Source of the DNA: JALORV01 sp963703945
GTDB taxonomy: Bacteria > Pseudomonadota > Gammaproteobacteria > Burkholderiales > Burkholderiaceae_F
Length of the DNA stretch: 64,000 nt
Direction of reading: 5' to 3'
Assembly: GCA_963703945.1 (NCBI GenBank)
Contig: CAVPGM010000046.1
Location: 248,001-312,000 of the forward strand
The position numbers and the translations under genes were made by a program. The first letter of the stretch is position 1, and each line of letters starts with the position of its first letter. Positions 17,420-27,037 of the stretch are shown one piece after another. The notes beneath the pieces are model-generated. The model worked only from the letters and a program-made list of their open reading frames with translations. It did no database searches and was not told the DNA's origin.

Positions 17420-18280
17420 TCAGGCGGACAGTCCGGCACGCCGCTCGGCCGCTTCGACGGTGTTGACCAGCAACATCGTGATCGTCATCGGACCGACTCC
17501 GCCGGGCACCGGCGAGATCCAGCCTGCCACTTCGCGTACAGCGCCGAAATCGACATCACCGACCAGCCTGCCTTCGGGCGTCCGGTTCGTGCCGACATCG
17601 ATGACGACTGCACCGGGCTTGACCATATCGGCAGTCACCAGATTGCGGCGGCCGACAGCGGCCACCAGGATGTCCGCAGTGCGCGTGACCGCTGCGAGGT
17701 CGCGGGTCTTGCTGTGGGCGATCGTGACGGTCGCATCGGCAGCCAGCAGCAGCATGGCCATCGGTTTGCCGACCATGTTCGAGCGGCCGAGGACCACCGC
17801 GTGCGACCCCCGGATGCCCACACCGGTGTGCTCGAGCATCTTCATGACACCGTACGGCGTGCACGAGCGGAAATGCGGCACCCCCATCAGCGTGAGGCCG
17901 GCGTTCATCGCGTGCAGGCCGTCGACGTCCTTGTCGAAGGCGATCGCTTCGACGATCCGTCGTGCGTCGATCTGCGGCGGCAACGGGAGTTGCACGAGTA
18001 TGCCGTGGACGGTGGGGTCGGCATTGAGCGCCGCGATGCGCTCGAGCAGCGCCTCCTGGGACGTGGTCGCTGGCAGCCGGTCCGCAAAGGAGCGGATGCC
18101 GATGTCCTCGCAGGCCTGCACCTTGTTGCGAACATAGACCGCGGAGGCCGGGTCGTCCCCGACCAGTACCACGGCGAGCCCGGGCGGCTGGCCGGCCTCG
18201 ATGGCACGCCGGATGCGCGGGACCAGGCCGGCGCGCAACGCTGCGGCGAGTGCCTTGCCATCGATGATACGGGCGGTCAT
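17420..18280 (-). CDS. folD: Bifunctional methylenetetrahydrofolate dehydrogenase/cyclohydrolase
   Basis: A 286-residue FolD, which interconverts 5,10-methylene-, methenyl- and 10-formyl-tetrahydrofolate using NADP. Motifs include the N-terminal VVLVGDDPASAVYVRNK with its catalytic Tyr/Lys, VQLPLPPQID, DVDGLHAMNAG, the nucleotide-binding GRSNMVGKPMAMLL and the C-terminal PGGVGPMTITMLL. Length is typical. It is the first gene of a minus-strand run leading to prlC and diverges from aceE. Confidence 0.97.
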   Translation of the reverse strand: MTARIIDGKALAAALRAGLVPRIRRAIEAGQPPGLAVVLVGDDPASAVYVRNKVQACEDIGIRSFADRLPATTSQEALLERIAALNADPTVHGILVQLPLPPQIDARRIVEAIAFDKDVDGLHAMNAGLTLMGVPHFRSCTPYGVMKMLEHTGVGIRGSHAVVLGRSNMVGKPMAMLLLAADATVTIAHSKTRDLAAVTRTADILVAAVGRRNLVTADMVKPGAVVIDVGTNRTPEGRLVGDVDFGAVREVAGWISPVPGGVGPMTITMLLVNTVEAAERRAGLSA

Positions 18281-18700
18281 TGCTTCGGGCTGGGTTCGGA
18301 AGGCCGCGCAGTTTACCGGCGCTCTAGCGAGCTCATCTCAGAGTCACCGGCTCGGAGGCCAGTAGGCGCGGCGCGCTGTGACCCGCGCGCTCCACGCGAG
18401 CCTGTTTGGCGTCGCGCCGTATCAGCACCGCCAGCATCGCCTGGCGGCAGCTGCAGGCGAGGGTGCGGTGGATTCCAACGGCGCGGGAAGTCGATGCCAA
18501 GTGCGGTCGGCACGCATATTATCGAGAGCCTGCGACAGCTCCTGCCGCAGGTTTCCGTCTCAATCGTAGGTGTCGTATTATGAAATTGAATGTCGTAATT
18601 TGAAAGATACGGCAGACGCTGTTATCGTCCTCCCAACAGAAGAAATGCCGCGCCAATGCCGCGCGGCACGAGGCCAGGCTACATCGACCAGGAGACACCG
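18281..18700 (+). other. folD-aceE divergent intergenic region
   Basis: These 420 bases hold no convincing gene. The aceE-proximal end is clearly more A/T-rich than its surroundings and carries a 20-bp-period direct repeat, listed separately. The upstream half is GC-rich with no coding signal on either strand that I can support. Promoters for both folD and aceE must lie here, but I cannot place their -35/-10 elements with confidence. Confidence 0.5.
18570..18604 (+). promoter_or_regulatory. Direct-repeat candidate operator upstream of aceE
   Basis: TGTCGTATTATGAAA (18570-18584) is repeated as TGTCGTAATTTGAAA (18590-18604), 13 of 15 bases identical. The period is exactly 20 bp, so both copies face the same side of the helix. 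The pair lies about 100 bp upstream of the aceE start in an A/T-rich island. This suggests binding of a dimeric or tandem regulator controlling pyruvate dehydrogenase. The regulator is not identifiable from the sequence. Confidence 0.4.
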
Positions 18701-21397
18701 ATGTCCGCGATACCGCAAGCCGCCAACGATCCCGATGTGCTCGAAACCCAGGAATGGATCGATGCACTCGATACGGTGCTGGAGCGTGAAGGCGCCGAGC
18801 GTGCGCACTTCCTGCTCGAAGCGCTGATCGACAAAGCACGCCGATCCGGCGCCCACATCCCCTATTCGGCGAACACCGCCTACATCAACACGATTCCGCC
18901 GCACCTGGAGGAGCACTCGCCGGGTGACCCGGTCCTCGAGGAGCGCATCCGCTCGTACGTCCGCTGGAACGCGATGGCGATGGTGGTGCGGGCCAACCGA
19001 GGAGAGGGCGACCTCGGCGGGCATATCGCCAGTTATGCGTCGGTCAACACGCTGATGGAGATCGGCTTCAACCACTTCTGGCGTGCACCGACAGCCGATT
19101 TCGGTGGCGACCTGATCTACTTCCAGGGTCATTCGGCGCCCGGCGTTTACGCGCGCGCCTATCTCGAGGGACGCCTGAACGAACAGCAGCTCGACAACTT
19201 TCGCCGCGATGTCGACGGCAAAGGCGTCACTTCGTATCCGCATCCGAAACTGATGCCGGAGTTCTGGCAGTTTCCGACGGTGTCGATGGGGCTCGGCCCG
19301 CTCCAGGCCATCTACCAGGCGCGCTTCCTCAAGTACCTGCATGCGCGGGGCATCGCGAACACCGAGGGGCGCAAGGTGTGGGTGTTCTGCGGCGACGGCG
19401 AGATGGACGAGCCCGAGTCGCTCGGTGCGATCGGCCTGGCGTCGCGCGAAGAGCTCGACAACCTGATCTTCGTCGTCAACTGCAACCTGCAGCGGCTCGA
19501 CGGACCGGTCCGCGGCAACGGCAAGATCATCCAGGAGCTCGAAGGCGGCTTCCGCGGCGACGGCTGGAACGTCATCAAGGTGATCTGGGGTTCGTACTGG
19601 GATCCGCTGCTCGCGCGTGACACCGAGGGCCGCCTGCTGCGCGTGATGGAAGAGACGGTCGACGGCGAATACCAGAACTTCAAGGCCAACGACGGCGCCT
19701 TCGTCCGCAAGCACTTTTTCGGCAAGGATCCACGGCTGCTCGAGATGGTGTCGCGCATGACCGACGACGACATCTGGCGCCTGAACCGCGGCGGCCATGA
19801 TCCGCACAAGATCTATGCCGCTTATGCCGCGGCGATGAAGACGGCCGGCCAGCCGACGGTGATCCTGGCCAAGACGGTCAAGGGTTACGGCATGGGCAAG
19901 GTCGGCGAAGGCAAGAACCCGACGCACCAGCTGAAGAAGCTCGATACCACCGCGATCCGCGAATTCCGTGACCGGTTCGCGATTCCGGTCACCGACGAGC
20001 GGCTCGACGAGGTGCCTTTTTACAAGCCGGGCGAAGAATCGGCGGAAATGAAGTATCTGCACGAGCGGCGGCGCGCGCTCGGCGGCTCACTGCCACAGCG
20101 GCGTCGCAGCGCGGACGAGAAGATCGCAGCGCCTGCGCTCGATGCGTTCGCGGCGGTGCTCGAACCGACCGCGGAAGGACGCGAGATCTCGACAACGCAG
20201 GCCTTCGTCCGCTGCCTGACGCAACTGGTGCGCGACAAGCAGGTCGGTCCGCGGGTCGTGCCGATCATTCCGGACGAGGCGCGTACCTTCGGCATGGAGG
20301 GCATGTTCCGGCAGCTCGGCATCTACTCCTCGCAGGGGCAACTGTACGAACCGGTCGATCGCGACCAGGTCATGTACTACCGCGAAGACAAGCAGGGTCA
20401 GATTCTCGAGGAAGGCATCAACGAAGCGGGCGCGATGAGTTCGTGGATCGCCGCGGCGACTTCCTACTCGACCAACAACCGCATCATGGTGCCGTTTTAC
20501 ATCTTCTATTCGATGTTCGGCTTCCAGCGCGTCGGCGACCTCGCCTGGGCCGCCGGTGACATGCAGGCGCGCGGCTTCCTGCTCGGCGCAACATCGGGGC
20601 GCACGACGCTGAACGGCGAGGGCCTGCAGCACCAGGACGGTCACTCGCACCTGATGAGCGCGACCATTCCGAACTGCGTCAGCTACGACCCGACCTACGC
20701 GCATGAGCTCGCCGTGATCTTCCAGCATGGACTGAAGCGCATGGTGGAGAACCAGGAGAACGCCTGGTACTACATCACGGTGATGAACGAGAACTACCCG
20801 CACCCGGGCCTGAAGAAGGGCCAGGAGGAGGGCATCCTGCGCGGCATGTACCTGCTGCGAGAGGGGCCGGCGGGCAGCGGGATGGGCAAGTCGATCCCGC
20901 GCGTGCAGCTGCTGGGCAGCGGCACCATTCTGCGCGAGGCGATCGCCGCGGCGGAAATGCTGGAAAAGGACTGGGGAGTCGCCGGTGACGTGTGGAGCGT
21001 GACGAGTTTCACCGAGCTGCGCCGCGACGGCATCGAGGTCGAGCGCTGGAACCTGCTGCATCCCGCAGACAAGCTGCGCAAGTCCTACGTCACCCAGCAA
21101 CTGGAACGCACGGCCGGACCAATCGTCGCAACCTCGGACTACATACGGCTATTCGCCGACCAGATCCGTCCGTACGTTCCGCGCGGCCGCGATTACCGCG
21201 TCTTGGGCACCGATGGATTCGGCCGCTCTGATACGCGCGCGAAACTCAGGGATTTCTTCGAGGTGGACCGCCGATACGTGGTGCTGTCGTCCTTGCGTGC
21301 ACTGGCCGATGAAGGCGTGCTGCCGCTCGCCAAGGTGACGGAAGCGATCAAGAAGTACGGCATCGACGCGGACAGGCGCAATCCCGCGACGGTCTAG
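18701..21397 (+). CDS. aceE: Pyruvate dehydrogenase E1 component, homodimeric type
   Basis: An 898-residue AceE. It decarboxylates pyruvate with thiamine diphosphate and reductively acetylates the E2 lipoyl groups. The ATG at 18701 is used because CCAGGAGAC precedes it and MSAIPQAANDPD matches family N-termini; an upstream in-frame ATG at 18656 lacks a ribosome site. Motifs include GGHIASYAS, the TPP-binding GDGEMDEPES with the downstream NCNLQRLDGPVRGN, KTVKGYGMG, and the C-terminal GTDGFGRSDTR. It heads the aceE-aceF-BPH-lpdA operon, with 99 bases before aceF. Confidence 0.97.
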   Translation: MSAIPQAANDPDVLETQEWIDALDTVLEREGAERAHFLLEALIDKARRSGAHIPYSANTAYINTIPPHLEEHSPGDPVLEERIRSYVRWNAMAMVVRANRGEGDLGGHIASYASVNTLMEIGFNHFWRAPTADFGGDLIYFQGHSAPGVYARAYLEGRLNEQQLDNFRRDVDGKGVTSYPHPKLMPEFWQFPTVSMGLGPLQAIYQARFLKYLHARGIANTEGRKVWVFCGDGEMDEPESLGAIGLASREELDNLIFVVNCNLQRLDGPVRGNGKIIQELEGGFRGDGWNVIKVIWGSYWDPLLARDTEGRLLRVMEETVDGEYQNFKANDGAFVRKHFFGKDPRLLEMVSRMTDDDIWRLNRGGHDPHKIYAAYAAAMKTAGQPTVILAKTVKGYGMGKVGEGKNPTHQLKKLDTTAIREFRDRFAIPVTDERLDEVPFYKPGEESAEMKYLHERRRALGGSLPQRRRSADEKIAAPALDAFAAVLEPTAEGREISTTQAFVRCLTQLVRDKQVGPRVVPIIPDEARTFGMEGMFRQLGIYSSQGQLYEPVDRDQVMYYREDKQGQILEEGINEAGAMSSWIAAATSYSTNNRIMVPFYIFYSMFGFQRVGDLAWAAGDMQARGFLLGATSGRTTLNGEGLQHQDGHSHLMSATIPNCVSYDPTYAHELAVIFQHGLKRMVENQENAWYYITVMNENYPHPGLKKGQEEGILRGMYLLREGPAGSGMGKSIPRVQLLGSGTILREAIAAAEMLEKDWGVAGDVWSVTSFTELRRDGIEVERWNLLHPADKLRKSYVTQQLERTAGPIVATSDYIRLFADQIRPYVPRGRDYRVLGTDGFGRSDTRAKLRDFFEVDRRYVVLSSLRALADEGVLPLAKVTEAIKKYGIDADRRNPATV

Positions 21398-21496
21398 CCG
21401 CGGCCCGCAGCACGCCGCTCGGGACCGCGTGATCCGGACGAGACGGGCCTGCCTGGTCCCGAGCGCGACGACAACAGCAACGAAAGGGCCGCGACC

Positions 21497-23193
21497 ATGG
21501 GCCAACTCGTGGAAGTGCAGGTTCCGGACATCGGTGACTTCAAGGATGTCGAGGTCATCGAGGTTCTGGTGAAAGCCGGCGACACGGTGTCGAAGGAACA
21601 GTCGCTGATCACGGTGGAAAGCGACAAGGCCTCGATGGAGATTCCGTCGTCGGCTGCCGGCGTCGTCAAGGAATTGCGCGTCAAGCTGGGCGACAAGGTG
21701 TCGCAGGGCAGTTCGCTCGCCGTTGTCGAGTCGGCCGACGGCAAGACGGCACCGACGCCGGCGCCGCCGCGCACCGCGAAGGCTGCCGCTTCCGTGGCCT
21801 CCACGGCACCATCCAAGGCGCCGGCCGCTTCACCGCCACCCAAGGCGCCGGCCCTGCACCGAGGCCTCGCCTGCGGCAGCCATCGAGGTGGTGGTGCCCG
21901 ACATCGGTGACTTCAAGGACGTCGAAGTGATCGAGGTCCTGGTCAAGCCCGGCGACACGGTGGCTCCTGAGCAGTCGCTGATCACGGTCGAGAGCGACAA
22001 GGCATCGATGGAAATTCCTTCGTCTGCCGCCGGTGTCGTCAAGGAATTGCGCGTCAAGCTCGGCGACAAGGTTTCGCAGGGCAGCCCGATAGCAGTGCTC
22101 GCCGCAACCGGCACCAGCTCGGCGACCGCATCCAGGCCTGCTGCCGCGCCACCTGCTGCTGCAGAGCTGCCTGCAGCCGAACCCGCGCAGCCCAGGTCGA
22201 CCGCGTTTGCCACCGAGATGGGTGCGCGGCCGCAGCCGGTCGATCTTGGACCTGCGCCGGGCGCCAAACCGCACGCATCGCCGTCGGTTCGCAAGTTCGC
22301 GCGCGAACTTGGCGTCGATCTGACACACGTGCGCGGCAGCGGCCCGAAGGGCCGTATCACGACCGACGACGTGCGCGATCACGTGAAGGGCGTGATGTCC
22401 GGTGGAGCACGTGCCGGCAGCGGCGCCGTCGGCCGCTATGGGTACCGGCCTCGGCCTCAATCTGCCGGCGTGGCCGGTCGTCGACTTCGCCAAGTTCGGG
22501 CCGATCGAGCGAGTCGAGCTGTCGCGCATCCGGCGTATCTCCGGGCCGGCGCTGTCGCGCAACTGGGTGACGATCCCGCACGTCACCAACCACGAGGACG
22601 CCGACATCACCGACCTCGAGGCCTTCCGCGTGCAGCTCAACAAGGAAAACGAGAAGAGCGGCCTGAAGCTGACCATGCTCGCGTTCCTGATCAAGGCCTG
22701 CGTGGCGACACTGAAGAAGTTTCCCGACTTCAACAGCTCGATCGATCCGGAAGGCGGCGCGATCATCCGCAAGAATTACTGGCACATCGGGTTCGCGGCC
22801 GACACGCCGCAGGGGCTGGTGGTGCCGGTCGTGAAGGACGCCGACAAGAAGGGCGTGTTCGAGATCGCGCAGGAAACCTCCGCACTGGCCGCCAAGGCGC
22901 GTGACGGCAAGCTCACGCCGTCCGACATGCAGGGCGGGACTTTCTCGATTTCCTCGCTCGGCGGGATCGGCGGTACTTCCTTCACGCCGATCATCAACGC
23001 ACCGGAAGTTGCAATCCTCGGCGTGTGCCGCTCGGCGATGAAGCCGGTGTGGGACGGCAAGCAGTTCGCACCAAGGCTCATCCTGCCGCTGTCGCTGTCA
23101 TGGGACCATCGCGTCGTCGACGGCGCGGGTGCCGCTCGCTTCAACGCAAATCTGGCGCAGATCCTGGCCGATTTCAGGCGCGTACTGCTGTAG
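21497..23193 (+). CDS. aceF: Pyruvate dehydrogenase E2, dihydrolipoamide acetyltransferase, interrupted by two +1 frameshifts
   Basis: E2 forms the core of the complex and transfers acetyl groups to CoA. Domain order is normal: lipoyl domain 1 (near 21521-21713, lipoyl Lys in ESDKASMEI), Ala/Pro linker, lipoyl domain 2 (near 21894-22086), linker, peripheral-subunit-binding domain (SPSVRKFARELGVDL with GPKGRIT), and catalytic domain ending in SWDHRVVDGAGAA. The frame breaks twice. The first break is near 21857, between KAPAL and TEASPAAAIEV. The second lies within about 22400-22440, between VKGVMSG and the MGTGLGLNLPAWP segment. Each break is one extra base; removing both gives about 564 residues. 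All domains are otherwise intact and conserved, so sequence error is more likely than true inactivation. Confidence 0.9.
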
Positions 23194-23229
23194 AACGACC
23201 GTGGCGATGCCGTCCGCGGGGCCTCCACG

Positions 23230-23814
23230 ATGACCACCATCGTCGTCGTCAAGAAGAACGGCGAGATCGCGATCGCGTCGGACGCGCTGGTGACGTTCGG
23301 TGAAACGCGACTTCCACACGGATACGAGACCAACGAGAAGATCTTCAAGGTGCGCGATTCGTACGTCGGGCTCGCCGGCAGCACCGCGCACTACGCGGTG
23401 CTGGCGATGGCGCTCGATCATCTCGGCGAGGAGTGCCTGCTGGGCAGCCGGCGAGAGATCTTCAACACCTTCCAGCGCCTGCACCCGGTGCTGAAGGAGC
23501 GCTTCTTCCTCAATCCCAAGGAGGATGAGGGCGATCCGTACGAGTCGTCGCAGATCACCGCGCTGATCGCCAACGCGAGCGGCATCTACGGTGTCTATTC
23601 GTACCGTGAGGTGTTCAGTTTTGACCGCTTCTGGGGCATCGGATCGGGCCGCAATTTTGCGCTGGGAGCGATGTACGCGGCCTACGACCGCACGGCGTCG
23701 GCGCGCAAGATCGCCGAACTCGGCGTCAAGGCCGGAGCGGAATTCGACAAGAGCTCGTCGTTGCCGGCGCGGGTATTCACCATCGCGGCCGCCGGCGATC
23801 TTGAGCATGCGTGA
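23230..23814 (+). CDS. Betaproteobacterial proteasome homologue (BPH), Ntn-hydrolase
   Basis: A 194-residue self-compartmentalising Ntn-hydrolase related to HslV and the proteasome beta subunit. It begins MTTIVVVKKNGEIAIASD: after Met removal, Thr1 is the expected nucleophile and Asp17 is in the canonical position. A lysine in NEKIFKV (residue 36) takes the place of Lys33, and a GIGSG loop comes later. It lacks a propeptide. There is no HslU, Mpa/ARC or other unfoldase gene next to it. It lies between aceF and lpdA (36 and 47 bases), so it is probably transcribed with pyruvate dehydrogenase. Assignment to BPH rather than HslV or Anbu rests on overall resemblance and taxonomic context. Confidence 0.78.
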   Translation: MTTIVVVKKNGEIAIASDALVTFGETRLPHGYETNEKIFKVRDSYVGLAGSTAHYAVLAMALDHLGEECLLGSRREIFNTFQRLHPVLKERFFLNPKEDEGDPYESSQITALIANASGIYGVYSYREVFSFDRFWGIGSGRNFALGAMYAAYDRTASARKIAELGVKAGAEFDKSSSLPARVFTIAAAGDLEHA

Positions 23815-23861
23815 GACCGACGCACGATCGCCTGTGCGCGCCGAACCAGGGAGCAAGCCAA

Positions 23862-25649
23862 ATGAGCCAGTTGATCGACGTCGCGGTACCCGATATCGGC
23901 GACTTCAAGGACGTCGAGGTAATCGAACTGCTGGTCAAGCCCGGCGACACGGTCAGCAAGGAACAGTCGCTGGTCACCGTCGAGAGCGACAAGGCCTCGA
24001 TGGAGATTCCGTCCTCGGCCGCTGGCGTGGTCAAGGAGGTGCGGGTGAAGCTCGGCGACAAGGTGTCGCAGGGATCGCTGCTGGTCCGGCTCGAATCGAC
24101 CGCCGGTGCCGCCACTTCGGCGCCGGCTCCCGCGTCCGTCGCACCGTCGCCGGCCTCGGCCGCGGCGCCGGCTGTCGCTGCAGCGCGCAAGGCGGGTAAT
24201 GGCGCCGCACCAGCCGCAGATCTCGAGTGCGAGGTGCTGGTGCTGGGAGCGGGCCCGGGCGGCTATTCGGCGGCTTTCCGTGCCGCCGACCTCGGCCGCA
24301 AGGTCGTGCTGGTCGAGCGCTACCCCACGCTCGGCGGCGTGTGCCTGAACGTCGGCTGCATACCGTCCAAGGCGCTGCTGCACGTGGCCGCCGTGATGGA
24401 CGAAGTGGCGCATTTCGGCGACCTGGGCGTGACCTATGCGAAGCCGGCCATCGATCTCGTCAAGCTGCAGGCGCACAAGAGCAAGGTCGTCGGCAAGCTG
24501 ACCGGCGGCCTCACCGCGATGGCCAAGATGCGCAAAGTCACGGTCGTGCGTGGCTATGGCAGCTTCACCGGACCGCATCACCTGCAGGTCGAACTGACCC
24601 GCGGTGACGGGCAGGAGAAGACCGGCGAGAAGCAGGTGATTCGCTTCGATGCGGCCATCATCGCGGCGGGATCGGCGGCGGTGCGGTTGCCGTTCATGCC
24701 GGACGATCCGCGGGTGGTCGACTCGACCGGCGCACTGGCATGGCGCGAAGTCCCCGGAAAGATGCTGGTGATCGGCGGCGGCATTATCGGGCTGGAGATG
24801 GCCACCGTGTACTCGACCCTCGGTGCTCGTATCGACGTCGTCGAGATGCTGGACGGGCTGATGCTGGGCGCCGACCGCGACCTCGTCAGGGTCTGGCAGA
24901 AGATGAACACGTCGCGCTTCGACAAGGTGATGCTGAAGACCCGCACCGTGTCGGCCGAAGCGCGGCCCGACGGCCTGTGGGTCAAGTTCGAGGGCGAAGC
25001 CGCGCCGGCCGAGCCGCAGCGCTATGACGCGGTCCTGCAATCGGTCGGGCGCAGTCCGAACGGCAAGAAGATCGGCGCCGAGCGGGCCGGAGTCGCGGTT
25101 GGCGACCGCGGCTATATCGCAGTCGACGGCCAGATGCGGACCAATGTGGCCCACATCTTCGCGATCGGAGACATCATTGGTCAGCCAATGCTGGCGCACA
25201 AGGCGGTCCACGAAGGCCATGTCGCGGCGGAAGCTGCAGCCGGCCACAAGGCGCACTTCGACGCGAGCGTGATTCCGTCGGTGGCGTACACCGACCCGGA
25301 AGTCGCCTGGGTCGGCCTGACCGAAGACGATGCCAAGAAGGCCGGGCGCAAGGTGAAAAAGGCGGTCTTTCCGTGGAGCGCGTCGGGTCGTGCGATCGCC
25401 AACGGCCGCGACGAAGGGGTCACCAAGCTGCTCTTCGACGAGGAGACGCACCGCGTGGTCGGCGGCGGGATCGTCGGCATGCATGCGGGCGACCTCGTGA
25501 GCGAGATCGCGCTGGCGATCGAAATGGGCGCCGATGCGATCGACATCGGCAAGACGATTCACCCGCATCCGACGCTGAGCGAGTCGGTCGGGATGGCCGC
25601 TGAAATCGCCGAGGGAGTCTGCACCGACGTCCCTCCGCCGCGGCGCTGA
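23862..25649 (+). CDS. lpdA: Dihydrolipoamide dehydrogenase (E3) with N-terminal lipoyl domain
   Basis: A 595-residue E3 that reoxidises the dihydrolipoyl groups of E2 using FAD and NAD. Unlike short E3 proteins it carries its own lipoyl domain (residues ~1-80, lipoyl Lys in ESDKASMEI). The flavoprotein part has the FAD motif LGAGPGGYSAAF, the redox disulphide CLNVGC followed by IPSKALLH, the NAD motif IGGGIIGLEMA and the catalytic HPHPTLSE. The ATG at 23862 follows GGGAGCAAGCC. It is the last gene of the operon. The E3 lipoyl domain is almost identical to the two in E2. Confidence 0.96.
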   Translation: MSQLIDVAVPDIGDFKDVEVIELLVKPGDTVSKEQSLVTVESDKASMEIPSSAAGVVKEVRVKLGDKVSQGSLLVRLESTAGAATSAPAPASVAPSPASAAAPAVAAARKAGNGAAPAADLECEVLVLGAGPGGYSAAFRAADLGRKVVLVERYPTLGGVCLNVGCIPSKALLHVAAVMDEVAHFGDLGVTYAKPAIDLVKLQAHKSKVVGKLTGGLTAMAKMRKVTVVRGYGSFTGPHHLQVELTRGDGQEKTGEKQVIRFDAAIIAAGSAAVRLPFMPDDPRVVDSTGALAWREVPGKMLVIGGGIIGLEMATVYSTLGARIDVVEMLDGLMLGADRDLVRVWQKMNTSRFDKVMLKTRTVSAEARPDGLWVKFEGEAAPAEPQRYDAVLQSVGRSPNGKKIGAERAGVAVGDRGYIAVDGQMRTNVAHIFAIGDIIGQPMLAHKAVHEGHVAAEAAAGHKAHFDASVIPSVAYTDPEVAWVGLTEDDAKKAGRKVKKAVFPWSASGRAIANGRDEGVTKLLFDEETHRVVGGGIVGMHAGDLVSEIALAIEMGADAIDIGKTIHPHPTLSESVGMAAEIAEGVCTDVPPPRR

Positions 25650-25832
25650 GGGATCACTCCAGGCGCAAGTGCAATAAGGCGAATTACAATGCGAACCCCT
25701 CGCGAGCGCAGCATTCATCCATCCGGATGCGGCGAGCGCGATTGACGCTCCGACCTCCTGTCGTACGCTTCGTGCTCTGCTCGACGAAACGCTGCTGGTT
25801 CCGACCGACGAAGGCCGACTTGTCCGACTGAC

Positions 25833-27002
25833 ATGGGTTACCTCGAATTCCAGGCCACCGGCGGACCACCCGCACCGGCGGACATATTTCCGGACGGCGC
25901 GCAGCGTTGGTCGGACGAGGAAACCTGGGATGGCGCGCCACCGGCCACCGGTGCCGCGGTGCGGATCGAAGCGGGCCGCATCATCGTGCTCGACCAGGAC
26001 ATCGACGTCGGCAGCCTCGACATCGAGGGCACGTTGCTCGTTGAGTCGCGCGACCTGCAGCTGCGCGCCGGCTGGATACTGGTCCGCGGCAACGGCCGGC
26101 TGGCCGCGGGCACCGCAGAGCGCGCGTTCCGTGAGCGCCTGACGATCACGCTGTGTGCCCGCGAAGGCGTGCAGCCACACGCCGAACTCGGCACCAAGTT
26201 TCTGGCGGCGCTCGACGGCGGGACGATCGATCTGCACGGCAAGCAACGAAGTTCATGGGTTCCGCTCGGCAGCACCGTCGCGCCGGGACACAACCTCGTG
26301 AGGCTCGCGCAACCGGTCGACTGGCAGCCCGGCGAGCGCATCGCGATCGCCTCGGGACAGGATCATTCGCTGGTCGAGGAACGCACGATCCTCGACGTCG
26401 GCGGTGATTGCCTGACGCTGACGCTGGACCGCGCGGTGGCACACCGTCATCACGGCCAGCATGCGCCGATGCATCACGCGCTGCCTGGCTCGATCGCCAA
26501 GGTGGTGCTGCTCGAGCGCAACGTCGTCGTTCAGGGATGCGAGGAATCGGATCGCGCGAGCCAGGGCGGCTACTGCATGATCGCCGCCTCGATGCTCATC
26601 CCGGTGCAGGGACGCCGGGCGATCGGACGCTTCAGCGGGGTCGAGTTCCGTCGCATGGGCCAGTTCAATCGCCCCGGCCGCTATCCGCTGCACTGGCACA
26701 ACAATGGCGACGCTGCCGAAAGCCTAGTCAGCGGCTGCCTGATTCACCAGTCGTACCAGCGCGGCATCGTGGCGGTCGGTTCGCGCCATGTGCGGATCAG
26801 CGGAAACGTCGTGCTGAAGCCGTTCGGCCACGGCTACATCGTCGAGAGCGAGGACAACTCGCCGCAGCTGATGACGACCAACCTGGCGGTGCGCCCGCGT
26901 GTCGCGCGTTTTGCCGACAGCGCTATGCGCAGCTACTGCGAGCACCACCCGCGGCCCTTCTGGATCGTGCACTCGCAGCCGTCGCGCTCGCTGCCGCACT
27001 AG
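25833..27002 (+). CDS. G8-domain/beta-helix protein related to CEMIP/TMEM2, probably truncated
   Basis: A 389-residue protein with a G8 domain near residues 25-150 (WSDEETWDGAPPATG, IEGTLLVESRDLQLRAGWI). The GTKFLAALDGGTIDLHG stretch and a right-handed beta-helix follow. Residues ~285-350 (GRYPLHWHNNGDAAESLV, CLIHQSYQRGIVAVGS, GHGYIVES) strikingly resemble the eukaryotic CEMIP/TMEM2 family, which has hyaluronan-depolymerising members. There is no signal peptide. The frame is open upstream to 25746 without a start codon, and the protein stops after PFWIVHS, where homologues continue. It is probably a fragment or a compact intracellular form. Catalytic activity is not implied. Confidence 0.65.
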   Translation: MGYLEFQATGGPPAPADIFPDGAQRWSDEETWDGAPPATGAAVRIEAGRIIVLDQDIDVGSLDIEGTLLVESRDLQLRAGWILVRGNGRLAAGTAERAFRERLTITLCAREGVQPHAELGTKFLAALDGGTIDLHGKQRSSWVPLGSTVAPGHNLVRLAQPVDWQPGERIAIASGQDHSLVEERTILDVGGDCLTLTLDRAVAHRHHGQHAPMHHALPGSIAKVVLLERNVVVQGCEESDRASQGGYCMIAASMLIPVQGRRAIGRFSGVEFRRMGQFNRPGRYPLHWHNNGDAAESLVSGCLIHQSYQRGIVAVGSRHVRISGNVVLKPFGHGYIVESEDNSPQLMTTNLAVRPRVARFADSAMRSYCEHHPRPFWIVHSQPSRSLPH

Positions 27003-27037
27003 CCGACGCTATCATCCCGGCCGTTGCAGAGGATGCG

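Noticed and set aside
18281..18569. tRNA or small RNA gene in the folD-aceE gap
   Set aside because: I could not fold a cloverleaf or find T-loop and anticodon features; no terminator is present.
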